Assembly (NCBI GenBank): GCA_900540545.1
Contig: UQGJ01000018.1
Coordinates: 1-42,748 of the forward strand
From: an uncultured Eubacteriales bacterium
Lineage (GTDB): Bacteria; Bacillota; Clostridia; Oscillospirales; Oscillospiraceae
DNA: 42,748 nt
Reading direction: 5' to 3'
Positions within the stretch are counted from its first letter, which is position 1, and each line of letters opens with the position of its first letter. A model generated the notes under the pieces. The model saw only the letters and a list, made by a program, of their open reading frames with translations, had not been told where the DNA came from and did not search any database. This document shows, piece by piece, positions 22,471 to 30,966 of this stretch. The position numbers and the translations under genes were made by a program.

Positions 22471-22665
22471 GACCCCTTTCTTCTCGAAGAAAGGGGTCGG
22501 AAAGAAGGAACGGGGGCGGCACGGGGGATAACAAGACTTGTGAGCAGTTGCGTTTCCATTGGTGCAAACAAGCCGCCATTTTGCCAGTTGCACTGGCGGC
22601 CCTTGCGGCCGCCCCCCGTCCCCCTGTCATTGCGAACCAGTCCTCAGACTGGTGTGGCAATCCGT
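22471..22665 (+). repeat. Dispersed composite intergenic repeat, copy 3
   Basis: The 371 bp between the MATE gene and the amidohydrolase gene hold no gene. They contain a hairpin CCCCTTTCTTCTCGAAGAAAGGGG followed by a GGAAAGAA block, the CAAGACTTGTGAG block (22532), GCAAACAAGCCGCCA (22564), a GGCGGCCCTTGCGGCCGCC palindrome (about 22595) and CATTGCGAACCAG...GGCAATCC (22627-22665). The order is the same as in copies 1 and 2. Short ATTCTTCATTCTTAA-type direct repeats follow at about 22700-22735. Confidence 0.75.
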
Positions 22666-22745
22666 TTCTCCCGTCCTACCCCCGTCCCGCCCGCAGGCGC
22701 AATTCTTCATTCTTAACTCTTAATTCTTCATTTCCCCGCGCCCCT

Positions 22746-24098
22746 CTACCGCTTCAAATACCCCCTCAGCACCTGATTGGCCTTGACGACGCACTCGCCC
22801 TCGTCCACGGTGGTCAGTTCGCCGTGCTGGACCACGGGCACGCCGCCCACGATGGTGTAGTCCACATTGCCCTTGAAGCCCACGGTGCCCAGCATGTTCA
22901 TGGGGTCGAACTGGGCTCCCACCAGACTCAGCCGGTCCAGGTCCAGCATAAAGAGGTCGGCGGCCTTGCCGGGGGCGAGACAGCCGATGTCGTCCCGGCC
23001 CAGCAGCCGGGCAGAGCCCCGGGTAGCCATCTTCAAAATATCGTAGCCTGTGGGGGCGGCGGCGCTCCAGGTGAGCCGGTGCAGCAGGTAGGCCACCCGC
23101 ATCTCTTCCAGCATATTGCTGCCGTCGTTGGAGGCGGAGCCGTCCACCGCCAGCCCCACGGGGACCCCCCGTTTCAGCATGTCCGGCACCCGGCAGACCC
23201 CGGAGGAGAGCTTCATGTTGGAGGCGGGGCAGTGGGCCACGCCGGTGCCCGTCTCGGCCAGCCGGTCCAGCTCGGCGTCGTTGAAGTGGATGCCGTGGGC
23301 GTACCACACGTCGGGGCCGGTCCAGCCCAGGGATTGCAGGTAGGCCAGGGGCCGCAGGCCGAACTTCTCCAGGGTGAACTGCTCCTCGTCCCTGGTCTCG
23401 GCCACGTGGGTGTGCAGCCGCACCCCCAGGCTCCGGGCCAGCAGCGCACTCTGGCGCAGCAGGTCGGAAGACACGGAGAAGGGGGAGCAGGGGGCCAGCA
23501 CCACCTGCCGCATGGAGTAGGGGGCCGGGTCGTGCCAGACGCGGACCAGCCGCTCGGAGTCGGCCAGGATCTCGTCGATGGTCTGGACCACGCTGTCCGG
23601 CGGCAGGCCGCCGTCCTTTTGGGACAGGTCCATGGACCCCCGGGAGGCCACGAAGCGCATCCCCAGCTTGGCCGCCGCCCGGAACTGGGCGGCGATCAGG
23701 TCCCCGGCCCGGGCGGGGAAGACGTAGTGGTGGTCGAAGCAGGTGGTGCAGCCGGTTTTCAGCAGCTCCCCCAGCCCCGTGAGGGTGGACCAGGACACCA
23801 CCTCCTCGTCCAGGTCCTTCCACACGTCGTAGAGCGTGACCAGCCAGGGGAACAGCTCCATCTTCTGAACCTCGGGCAGGTTCCGGGAGAAGATTTGGTA
23901 CAGGTGGTGGTGGGTGTTGATGAGGCCGGGGTAGACCACCATCCGCCCCCCGTCGATGACCTGGTCGGCCCGCTGGTAGCCGTGGCCGATGGAGGTGATG
24001 ACGCCGTTGTCCACGAAGAGGTTGGCGCGCTCGTAGAGGGTGTCGGCGTCGTCGCAGGAGACGATGTACCTGGCGTTTTTGATGAGCAGAGTGGACAT
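22746..24098 (-). CDS. Amidohydrolase, 8-oxoguanine deaminase-like
   Basis: The product is 450 residues of the metal-dependent amidohydrolase superfamily (TRZ/ATZ, cytosine deaminase-like branch). Metal ligands are visible as NTHHHLYQ (residues 61-68), the HTHVAETRDE block (His and Glu near 230), HGIHF, and the catalytic Asp in LAVDGSASNDGSNM. This last segment and SRNLPEVQ resemble 8-oxoguanine deaminases and related triazine or guanine deaminases. I infer hydrolytic deamination of a purine-like ring in the cytoplasm, which would fit nucleoside salvage genes elsewhere in the window. The exact substrate is uncertain. The start follows AAGGAGG; stop is in repeat-flanking DNA. Confidence 0.85.
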   Translation of the reverse strand: MSTLLIKNARYIVSCDDADTLYERANLFVDNGVITSIGHGYQRADQVIDGGRMVVYPGLINTHHHLYQIFSRNLPEVQKMELFPWLVTLYDVWKDLDEEVVSWSTLTGLGELLKTGCTTCFDHHYVFPARAGDLIAAQFRAAAKLGMRFVASRGSMDLSQKDGGLPPDSVVQTIDEILADSERLVRVWHDPAPYSMRQVVLAPCSPFSVSSDLLRQSALLARSLGVRLHTHVAETRDEEQFTLEKFGLRPLAYLQSLGWTGPDVWYAHGIHFNDAELDRLAETGTGVAHCPASNMKLSSGVCRVPDMLKRGVPVGLAVDGSASNDGSNMLEEMRVAYLLHRLTWSAAAPTGYDILKMATRGSARLLGRDDIGCLAPGKAADLFMLDLDRLSLVGAQFDPMNMLGTVGFKGNVDYTIVGGVPVVQHGELTTVDEGECVVKANQVLRGYLKR

Positions 24099-24153
24099 GA
24101 CGGTGACCTCCTTTTTGATTTGATTCTATCATAGCATACCACCGGGGAAAAAG

Positions 24154-24184
24154 GAAGCGCCGGAGGCGTTGCCTCCGGCGCTTC
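24154..24184 (-). terminator. Terminator of the large SLH gene
   Basis: A 14-bp stem (GAAGCGCCGGAGGC and complement, loop of 3) is followed on the minus strand by a T-run (CCTTTTTCCCC). It separates the SLH/beta-helix gene from the amidohydrolase gene. Confidence 0.88.
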
Positions 24185-24223
24185 TAAAATATCGGCAGTA
24201 AATAGCGCCGTAAAACGGCCGAC

Positions 24224-27200
24224 TTACTCCCCTATCTGTACGGGGTGCACCTCCGTACCGTTGATAGTGACCGTGCCGCCATAAGACGAGCCAATATCAT
24301 TACGGAAATCAGTGGCTGCATCCTCACTGCCGTGTGTTCCAAGGGTTCCCGCGTCATATGTGACGTCGATTTTGGCAACGCCCTCATTCTCGCTGTAATC
24401 ACCCAAAGCCACCAGTCGAATGCAACTGCTGTTCGTACTGTTTAGAGTGACTCCCGCTTCACTGATAAAGACCAGACCTTCAGGCGTCGTCTTGTAGCCC
24501 TTGCGGTAACCAAGAAGAACGGCACTGCCGTCCATGCGGGAACCTTCGCCACCCGGAGATACAGTGGCCTGATACCCTGCTTCTGCCCCGGCGTTGATAG
24601 TGGTGCTCCCTTTTAGCATAACAGAACCGGAAAAAGCCTCGATGCCGCAACCATAGGGCGCGTTTACCACACAATTAGTGAGTTCCAGTTCGTCACCGGC
24701 GGGGAAGTAGATTGCCGTGTCCTGTCTGCTGACCATCGTGGCATTCGACGCATGAAATGAGGTTCCACCATAGGTGCCGTTGTTGCAGAGGACGTAGTAA
24801 TCCGCATTCAGCTCAGCCCCATCCACGATGATTGCTCCATTTTTCCAGTTGGCGATACAGGCGAATCCACCATTTAGAACGGCGCTACCCATAATAGTGG
24901 TCGTTCCCGTCGCTACGGACTCCATTGTATTATTGTCCACGACATAATACCCGGTATAGGTGCCGCCTATAATGGTTAGATTACCAGACTGGTTTCGGAA
25001 CAGCCGGATTTGTTGGGTGCTTGGATTTTCAGTGTAGCCCGTGGTAACAGAGCTTCCTACGGTCGTACCGATTACGGTGAACGTGCCGTTGTTGACGAAG
25101 ATATAGGTGGACATGATGGCATCTACACCGACCGGGTTCATCGAAGTCGTGATTTTGTAACCGTTCAAGTCTAAGGTGACATCCTTTCCTTCGTCGATGA
25201 AAAGGATGCTGTCGGTCACCACATTGCCGCCCAGAAGAATGTCTCCACCGCACTCCAGCGCCGCCGCCAGACTCTTGGAGGAGAACACCCATGCCGACCC
25301 GTCCAGGGTCAGGCTGTCGCCTTCCACCGCGCCGAAGCCGTCCTGGATGTTCATGCCGCCGGTGATGACGACCGTGTCGGAAAGAGCGACTTTGACCGTT
25401 CCCGGCGCCGCTTCCTCATTGCCCGATTTATTTTCGTGAACAACGACGAGCGCATCTCCACTCGGGGCATCATTGGTCAGTTTCCCGCCCTTCACGTCGA
25501 CTACGATATCACCCAAATAGCCGTCCTGCGTGGCGTACTGCGTTTTTACCACGACCAGGGCCCCGGTGTAGTTTCCACTATTCCCGCTGATGGAAGTCGC
25601 GCCGATTTTCCGCGCGCCGTGAGAAATCAGCTCACCACCATTGACCGTCAGGTTCCCCGCGCGGATCGAGACAGCCTGAGTCAGCGCACTTTCAATAGTG
25701 CCGCCGTTGATGGTCACATTGCCCGCGCTGGGGAGGTAGACCGTCGTCTCGCCGCCCTTCAGCACGGCGCCGGAATTGATTTTCAGCGTATAGCCGCCGT
25801 TTTCCGCAATCCCATTGGCGGCGATTGCGCCGCCTCCGTTCGTACCATCTGTCCAGCCGCCGTCGATGGTCCCGCCGTTGATCGTCATGTTACAGTCGGT
25901 GCCCACACAGCCCACTGCCCAATAGTTATATTTTCCCGTTTGAATGGTGCCGCCGTTCATCGTAAAGGTGCCGCGGCAGTTGATGATGCCACGGGTGCAG
26001 TAACCGCTGCTGGTCAAGTCGGTCGACACGATTTTGCCGCCGGATTGGCTGTCATTCAAAGTCATGTTGCCCTGTGCTGAAATGTTAAAGGCATAAATGG
26101 AAGGGGCGTTATCCGCCTTGCTCTGGAAGGTCAGGACCTTCCCGTTCAGGTCCAGAACCACGGTGTTGCTTACCGCCACTTCTTCGGTCAGCTCAAAATT
26201 GCTTCCCAACCGGATATACCCGCCGTTGGCAACCGCGCTTTTCAGTGCGGACTCATCGTTGACCACAGTATAGCTGGGGCCAGAGCTGCCGCTGCTGGAA
26301 GAGCCGGAGGTGGTGCCGGTGCCGCTGGAGTTGGTGGTGGTGCTGGAGCCGGGCTTGACTTCCTTGTCGCCTACGGTGACGCCGGTGGTGTCCTTGCCCG
26401 CCTCCACCTTGGTGTTGGGGGTGCTGACGGCGGTATTGTCGGCGTTGGCCGTCACCTTGTCCACCTTGGCCTCGCCGGTGACAGTGGTGCCCTCGGCGTT
26501 GGCTACGACCTCCTTGATGCTGGCGCCCTTCTCGGTCTCCACCTTGGCACCCGTGGCGGTCTCGGCGGTCTCCACCTTGCTCACGGTGCCCGCCACGTTT
26601 ACGGCGCTGTCCGGGGCGGCGGCGGTGACGGTCTCCACCTTGGCGCCCTTCTCCACGGTGACGGCGGCCCCGGCGGCGGTCGCGGCGGTCTCCGCCTTGG
26701 TCACAGTGCCGGCCACGGTCAGGCTGGCCTTGGGGGCCTCGGTGACTACGGTGCCGGCCTTGGCGTCGGCGTGTACGGTAACGGCGGCCGCCTCGGCGCT
26801 CTGCGCCACGGTGACGGTCTCGGCCTCGGACTTGCCGGTGAGGGCCACACTGGCCCCGGCGGCGGTGACGGCCACGTCGGCCAGCTTGGAGTCCTTGGCG
26901 GTGACCTCAGCGTTGGAGGCCACGGTGACGGTGCCGGTGACGGTGGCGTTGTCCAGCGTGACCGCGCCGTCCTCGGTCCCGGCGGCCACCAGGACGCTGC
27001 CCTCCAACTCGCCGGAGAGGGTCACGCCCGGGGCGGCCACGATGACGATGCCGGAGCCGCTGACGTCGTACTCGCCGGGCTCACCGGCATAGACGGCCAC
27101 GGCCTTGTCGAAGAGGGTCATGGTGGAGGCCCGGTCGATGTCGGCGGTGGGGGCCACGGTGCCGTCGCCCATGCCGTTGATAATGCCGGCCTCGGCCATG

Positions 27201-27673
27201 GCCGCCACATAGGGGGCGGCCCAGTCTGCCACGGCATCCGCGTCGGCAAAGGCGCTCAGGTCGGCCTCGGCCGCCGGGGCGATGCCCAGAGCCCGAGCCG
27301 TCATCACCGTGGTCTCCTGCCGGGTGATGGTGACGCCCGCGTTGCAGTTGGCGCCGTCGCCCTGCATGATGCCGGCGGCGGTGCACTTGAGGATGGCGGG
27401 GGCGTACCACTCGCTCCCCGTCAGGTCCGCGTAAGTGTTGGGGGCCTCCTCGGTGAGACCCAGCAGGTTGACGAATACGGTGGCTAGCTCCGCCCGGGTC
27501 ATGGAGTCGTCCAGGCGCAGGTCTCCATTGTCGTCGCCCTGGATGACGCCGGCGTTCTGCCAGCGCTCCGCCGCACCCTGGGCCCAGTGGGAGCCGTCCG
27601 CCGCGGACGCGGTGACGCCCAGGGAGAGCAGCATGGCCGCTGTAAGGAGCAGGGAGAGTAGTTTGCGTTTCAT
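24224..27673 (-). CDS. Large SLH-anchored surface protein with beta-helix repeats
   Basis: The product is 1149 residues. A signal peptide (ending VTASAADG) is followed by three SLH repeats (about 25-205), which bind the cell wall. Residues about 215-440 are a low-complexity Ala/Val/Thr/Glu region with repeated motifs such as VTVAS, VTKAETA and KVETVTA that looks like a solenoid. A Ser/Gly/Thr linker (about 445-475) leads to a right-handed beta-helix of about 670 residues, with many NGGTIE/NGGTYTG-like turns and LDLNGYKI motifs as in pectate-lyase-fold adhesins. No catalytic triad is recognised. The beta-helix coding half is distinctly less GC-rich than the SLH half. The start follows TTAGGAGG. 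A structured leader precedes it. Confidence 0.88.
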   Translation of the reverse strand: MKRKLLSLLLTAAMLLSLGVTASAADGSHWAQGAAERWQNAGVIQGDDNGDLRLDDSMTRAELATVFVNLLGLTEEAPNTYADLTGSEWYAPAILKCTAAGIMQGDGANCNAGVTITRQETTVMTARALGIAPAAEADLSAFADADAVADWAAPYVAAMAEAGIINGMGDGTVAPTADIDRASTMTLFDKAVAVYAGEPGEYDVSGSGIVIVAAPGVTLSGELEGSVLVAAGTEDGAVTLDNATVTGTVTVASNAEVTAKDSKLADVAVTAAGASVALTGKSEAETVTVAQSAEAAAVTVHADAKAGTVVTEAPKASLTVAGTVTKAETAATAAGAAVTVEKGAKVETVTAAAPDSAVNVAGTVSKVETAETATGAKVETEKGASIKEVVANAEGTTVTGEAKVDKVTANADNTAVSTPNTKVEAGKDTTGVTVGDKEVKPGSSTTTNSSGTGTTSGSSSSGSSGPSYTVVNDESALKSAVANGGYIRLGSNFELTEEVAVSNTVVLDLNGKVLTFQSKADNAPSIYAFNISAQGNMTLNDSQSGGKIVSTDLTSSGYCTRGIINCRGTFTMNGGTIQTGKYNYWAVGCVGTDCNMTINGGTIDGGWTDGTNGGGAIAANGIAENGGYTLKINSGAVLKGGETTVYLPSAGNVTINGGTIESALTQAVSIRAGNLTVNGGELISHGARKIGATSISGNSGNYTGALVVVKTQYATQDGYLGDIVVDVKGGKLTNDAPSGDALVVVHENKSGNEEAAPGTVKVALSDTVVITGGMNIQDGFGAVEGDSLTLDGSAWVFSSKSLAAALECGGDILLGGNVVTDSILFIDEGKDVTLDLNGYKITTSMNPVGVDAIMSTYIFVNNGTFTVIGTTVGSSVTTGYTENPSTQQIRLFRNQSGNLTIIGGTYTGYYVVDNNTMESVATGTTTIMGSAVLNGGFACIANWKNGAIIVDGAELNADYYVLCNNGTYGGTSFHASNATMVSRQDTAIYFPAGDELELTNCVVNAPYGCGIEAFSGSVMLKGSTTINAGAEAGYQATVSPGGEGSRMDGSAVLLGYRKGYKTTPEGLVFISEAGVTLNSTNSSCIRLVALGDYSENEGVAKIDVTYDAGTLGTHGSEDAATDFRNDIGSSYGGTVTINGTEVHPVQIGE

Positions 27674-27840
27674 GTCACAACCTCCTAATAAAAAGTTCCA
27701 TTTTCTCATGAGAAAATGGGGCAGCCCTCTCGAGGGCTGCCCCATAATCAGGATTACAGTCAGTAGCGTTTGGATGGCTGTGATCTCCCAATTAGTCTGG
27801 GAAGCTGCCCTTTGCCCGGTACTGCCTTTGCACGTTGTCT
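27674..27840 (-). promoter_or_regulatory. Structured leader of the SLH gene with terminator-like hairpin
   Basis: Transcription from the promoter at 27847-27875 should give a leader of about 165 nt. In RNA order it contains a GUGCAAAGGCAG/GGGCAAAGGGCAGC tract, a CUUCCCA...UGGGAG hairpin (about 27784-27803), a strong GGGGCAGCCCU/AGGGCUGCCCC stem (27718-27743) and a palindrome CCATTTTCTC/GAGAAAATGG (27698-27719) followed by UUUUU (27690-27694), directly before the AGGAGG site. The upstream GGGCAGC (27804-27810) could compete for GCUGCCC of the strong stem. This is typical of attenuators or riboswitches. No known riboswitch consensus was recognised. Confidence 0.55.
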
Positions 27841-27846
27841 GTCCTT

Positions 27847-27875
27847 ATTCTAACATCGATGTTTTGGAAAAGCAA
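27847..27875 (-). promoter_or_regulatory. Promoter of the large SLH gene
   Basis: On the minus strand, TTGCTT (27870-27875) and TAGAAT (27847-27852) are spaced 17 bp, in AT-rich DNA. The surrounding region 27853-27975 shows no gene. Confidence 0.6.
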
Positions 27876-27980
27876 CTTAATAAGTGCTAAAAATGTGTAA
27901 TATTTAATGAAAATAGCCACTAATAGACATAAAAAGTTATAAAATGATGGAGTTCTTCACTCAATTCGTATACGAAGAAA

Positions 27981-28009
27981 AAGCGCCGCCCGAATATCGG
28001 GCGGCGCTT
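27981..28009 (-). terminator. Terminator of the csoR-copA operon
   Basis: A 12-bp stem AAGCGCCGCCCG/CGGGCGGCGCTT with a 5-base loop is followed on the minus strand by TTTTTCTTC. It lies 22 bp past the copA stop codon. Confidence 0.93.
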
Positions 28010-28031
28010 CGTCTGGGAACCGTTTCTTGAG

Positions 28032-28232
28032 TTAGGAGATGGACACGACTTCGTATCCCGCGTCCTCCACGGCCTGTTTCAGGGCCGCGTCGTCGGCGCT
28101 GCCGCTGACGGTGGCGGTCTTGGCCTCCAGGTCCACGTGGGCGGTGACGTCGGGCAGACCATTCAGGGCCTTTTCCACCCGGGCGGAGCAATGTCCGCAG
28201 CTCATGCCTTCGATGACGATTTTCTTTTCCAT
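28032..28232 (-). CDS. CopZ-like copper chaperone, possible internal translation product
   Basis: Within and in frame with the copA ORF, an ATG at 28232 preceded by AAAAGGAG (about 11 bases upstream) would give a 66-residue HMA protein starting MEKKIVIEGMSCGHCSARVE, with the copper-binding GMSCGHC motif and the usual full length of CopZ. Similar copA loci normally have copZ as a separate gene. Here no stop codon lies between them, so both a fused domain and a free chaperone are possible. Whether the internal start is used cannot be seen from the sequence. Confidence 0.5.
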   Translation of the reverse strand: MEKKIVIEGMSCGHCSARVEKALNGLPDVTAHVDLEAKTATVSGSADDAALKQAVEDAGYEVVSIS

Positions 28233-30551
28233 GACGAATTGCACTCCTTTTTCCTGTTTTTGACTTGTTTTACGTGAAACAATTGTTCTAGAATCCCATT
28301 TGGGATGGAACCACTTTAACCGCAGGGCGTTGGTGACCACGCTCACCGAGGACAGGCTCATGGCGGCGGCGGCGAACATGGGGTTGAGCAGGGAGGAGGC
28401 CGCCAGGGGGATGCCTACGGTGTTGTAGATGAAGGCCCAGAACAGGTTCTGCTTCACGTTGCGGATGGTGGCCTTGCTCAGCTCCACCGCCGTCACCGCG
28501 TCCAGCAGGTCGCTCTTCATCAGCACGATGTCCGCCGACTCAATAGCCACGTCGGTGCCCGCGCCGATGGCGAGGCCCACGTCGGAGCGGGCCAGGGCGG
28601 GGGCGTCGTTGATGCCGTCGCCCACCATGGCAACCTTTTTGCCCTGGGCCTGGAGGTCGGCGATGACCTTCTCCTTGTCCTGGGGGAGGACCTCGGCGAT
28701 GACCTGGGTGACCCCCAGCTCCCGGCCGATGGCGTCGGCGGTCCGCCGGTTGTCGCCGGTGAGCATGACCACGTCGATGCCCAGGGCCCGGAAGCCCCGG
28801 ATGGCCTCGGCACTGGTGGGCTTCACCGTGTCGGCCACAGCCACGATGCCCAGCAGTTTTCCGTCCCCGGCGAAGTAGAGGGGGGTCTTGCCGTTTTCGG
28901 CCAACCCGTCGGCGATCATGCCCTCGGCCCCCAGGGGGACGCCCGCCTCCTCCATCATGGCCCGGTTGCCCGCCAGATAGTCCGTGCCCTGGAGGTGGGC
29001 CTTTACCCCCCGGCCATGGACGGCCTGGAAGTTTTGTGCTGGGACCAGGGGGATGTTCCGCTCCCGGGCCTCCTGAACGATGGCGTCGGCCAGGGGGTGC
29101 TCTGAGGGCTGCTCCAGGCTGGCGGCGATGCACAGCAGCTCCTCCGTGGTGGTCCCCTCGTTGGGGTAGAGGTCCGTTACCCTGGGCTTGCCCTCTGTTA
29201 CCGTGCCGGTCTTGTCCAGCACCACGGTTTTGACGGTGTGGAGAGTCTCCAGGGCCTCGGCGGACTTGATGAGGATGCCGTTCTCGGCCCCCTTGCCCGT
29301 GCCCACCATGATGGCCACGGGGGTGGCCAGCCCCAGAGCGCAGGGGCAGGAGATGACCAGCACCGCCACCCCGGCGGTGAGGGCTTTGGTAATGTCTCCG
29401 CCTGTGACCAGCAGCCACACCACGGCGGTGACCAGGGCGATGCCGATGACCACGGGGACGAAGACCCCGGCCACCCGGTCCGCCAGCTTGGCGATAGGGG
29501 CCTTAGAGGAGGCGGCCTCGTCCACCAGGGCGATCATCTGGGCCAGGGTGGTGTCGTCGCCCACCCGCGTGGCCCGGAAGGTGAAGGAGCCGGACTTGTT
29601 GATGGAGGCGGCGACCACCTTATCGCCGGGGCCTTTCTCCACCGGGATGGACTCGCCGGTGAGGGCGGACTCGTCCACCGAGGAGGTCCCCTCGGTGACC
29701 TCGCCGTCCACGGGGATGGAGGCGCCGGGCCGGACCAAAATCAGGTCACCCACCGCCACCTCCTCCACGGGCAGCTCTACCTCCGCGCCGTCCCGAAGGA
29801 CGGTGGCCGTCTTGGGGGCCAGGTCCATCAGGCGGCTGATGGCCTCGCCGGTCTTGCCCTTGGAGCGGGTCTCCAGGTACTTGCCCAGGGTGATGAGGGT
29901 GAGGATCATGCCCGCCGACTCGAAGTAGAGGTCCATGGTCCACTGGTCCACCCGGGCCATGTCCCCGTGGCCCAGGCCGTAGCTGATCTGGAAGATGGCG
30001 GCCACGCCGTAGAGGACAGCGGCAGCGGAGCCCAGGGCGATGAGGGAGTCCATGTTGGGGGAGCCGCGGAACAGGGTCTTGAAGCCCACCTTATAATATT
30101 TGTCGTTGACGTACATGATGGGCAGCACCAGCAGGAACTGAAGGAAGGCTACGGACAGGCCGTTGGCGCGCATGTCGTGGAAGAACATGGGCAGGGGCCA
30201 GCCCATCATGTGGCCCATGGCGAGATAGAACAGGGGGATGAGGAAAATCAGGGAGACCAGGAAGCGGCGCTTCATACCCCGGAGCTCGGCATCCATATCC
30301 AAGGTGGGGGAGGGGGCAGGTTTGGTGCCGTCTCCGGCCTTGGCGGGGAGGGAGGCCCCATAGCCCGCCGTGTCTACGGCGGCGATGATGGCGTCGGCGC
30401 TGGCCGCGGCGGGGTCAAACTCCACCAGCATGGACCCGCCCAGCAGGTTCACGTTAACGGCGTCCACACCGGGCAGCTTTTCCACGGCCTTGGTCACATG
30501 GGCCGAACACGCCGAACAGGTCATGCCGGTGACGGTAAATTTTTGTTTCAT
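28032..30551 (-). CDS. copA: Copper-exporting P1B-type ATPase with C-terminal CopZ-like domain
   Basis: The product is 839 residues. An N-terminal HMA domain (GMTCSACSAHV, Cys12/Cys15) is followed by eight membrane segments, with the CPC copper motif (SCPCALGLA), the phosphorylation site (DKTGTVTEG), the SEHPLA nucleotide-site motif and GDGINDAP. It should export Cu(I) using ATP. Unusually, the frame does not stop after the last membrane segments. It runs through a charged linker (about 30 residues) into a second HMA domain (GMSCGHCSARV) of the CopZ type, at residues about 774-839. This domain also has its own ribosome binding site and ATG (28232). The gene is 25 bp after csoR, under CsoR-type operators. 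Confidence 0.94.
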   Translation of the reverse strand: MKQKFTVTGMTCSACSAHVTKAVEKLPGVDAVNVNLLGGSMLVEFDPAAASADAIIAAVDTAGYGASLPAKAGDGTKPAPSPTLDMDAELRGMKRRFLVSLIFLIPLFYLAMGHMMGWPLPMFFHDMRANGLSVAFLQFLLVLPIMYVNDKYYKVGFKTLFRGSPNMDSLIALGSAAAVLYGVAAIFQISYGLGHGDMARVDQWTMDLYFESAGMILTLITLGKYLETRSKGKTGEAISRLMDLAPKTATVLRDGAEVELPVEEVAVGDLILVRPGASIPVDGEVTEGTSSVDESALTGESIPVEKGPGDKVVAASINKSGSFTFRATRVGDDTTLAQMIALVDEAASSKAPIAKLADRVAGVFVPVVIGIALVTAVVWLLVTGGDITKALTAGVAVLVISCPCALGLATPVAIMVGTGKGAENGILIKSAEALETLHTVKTVVLDKTGTVTEGKPRVTDLYPNEGTTTEELLCIAASLEQPSEHPLADAIVQEARERNIPLVPAQNFQAVHGRGVKAHLQGTDYLAGNRAMMEEAGVPLGAEGMIADGLAENGKTPLYFAGDGKLLGIVAVADTVKPTSAEAIRGFRALGIDVVMLTGDNRRTADAIGRELGVTQVIAEVLPQDKEKVIADLQAQGKKVAMVGDGINDAPALARSDVGLAIGAGTDVAIESADIVLMKSDLLDAVTAVELSKATIRNVKQNLFWAFIYNTVGIPLAASSLLNPMFAAAAMSLSSVSVVTNALRLKWFHPKWDSRTIVSRKTSQKQEKGVQFVMEKKIVIEGMSCGHCSARVEKALNGLPDVTAHVDLEAKTATVSGSADDAALKQAVEDAGYEVVSIS

Positions 30552-30576
30552 AGCGTACCTCGCTTAACGATTGGTG

Positions 30577-30840
30577 TCACTTCAATATCTTGCCCAGCAT
30601 GTCCACCAGTTCATCCACTTTTTGCTCCCGCTCCTCCTGGCTCTCGGCGGTGTTGACGCAGTGCTTCAGGTGGGCGGACAAAATCTCCTTGTTCACCCGG
30701 TTCAGCATGGCCTCGGTGGCCATGATCTGGGTGGAGATGTCGATGCAGTAGCGGTCCTCCTCCATCATTCGGACGATGCCGTCCATCTGGCCGCGGGCTG
30801 TTTTCATCAGGCGCAGGACCTTGGCTTTGTCTGCCATCAT
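30577..30840 (-). CDS. csoR: CsoR family copper-sensing repressor
   Basis: The product is 87 residues, an all-helical DUF156/CsoR protein. The Cu(I) ligands line up as Cys32, His57 and Cys61 with the family spacing (25 and 4 residues): EDRYCIDISTQI and SAHLKHCV. This supports copper sensing rather than the formaldehyde or nickel sensors of the family. It should bind the two GC-rich palindromes upstream and release them when copper binds. It is the first gene of the csoR-copA operon. Two adjacent ATG codons are possible (30840, 30837); GAGGAGG precedes them. Confidence 0.94.
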   Translation of the reverse strand: MMADKAKVLRLMKTARGQMDGIVRMMEEDRYCIDISTQIMATEAMLNRVNKEILSAHLKHCVNTAESQEEREQKVDELVDMLGKILK

Positions 30841-30862
30841 GGCGATGACCTCCTCGGTTTGA

Positions 30863-30913
30863 TACCCCCCGGGGGTGTGGTATTATAATACCCCCCGGGG
30901 GTATCCTTGTCAA
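30863..30913 (-). promoter_or_regulatory. csoR-copA promoter with two CsoR operators
   Basis: A perfect -35 TTGACA (30908-30913) and a -10 TATTAT (30885-30890) are spaced 17 bp on the minus strand. Operator 1, TACCCCCCGGGGGTA (30889-30903), fills the spacer. Operator 2, a near-identical palindrome (30863-30877), lies just downstream of the -10. Both match the known CsoR operator type (TACCCC...GGGGTA). Bound repressor would block polymerase directly. Confidence 0.9.
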
Positions 30914-30924
30914 GAGGGAAGCGC

Positions 30925-30959
30925 AAAAAAATCCGCGCCCAGCCGGGCGCGGATTTTTT
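30925..30959 (-). terminator. Terminator of the DUF378 gene
   Basis: The stem ATCCGCGCCC/GGGCGCGGAT is flanked by an A-run and a T-run. It lies 8 bp past the stop of the DUF378 gene and upstream of the csoR promoter, insulating the two. Confidence 0.92.
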
Positions 30960-30966
30960 CGGGGCA

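Noticed and set aside
27674..27840. Known c-di-GMP-I riboswitch upstream of the SLH gene
   Set aside because: The leader has GCAAAGG and GGGCAAAGG stretches, but the required order of GGCAAACC, tetraloop stem and GACGCAAAGCC is absent. I report it only as an unassigned structured leader.
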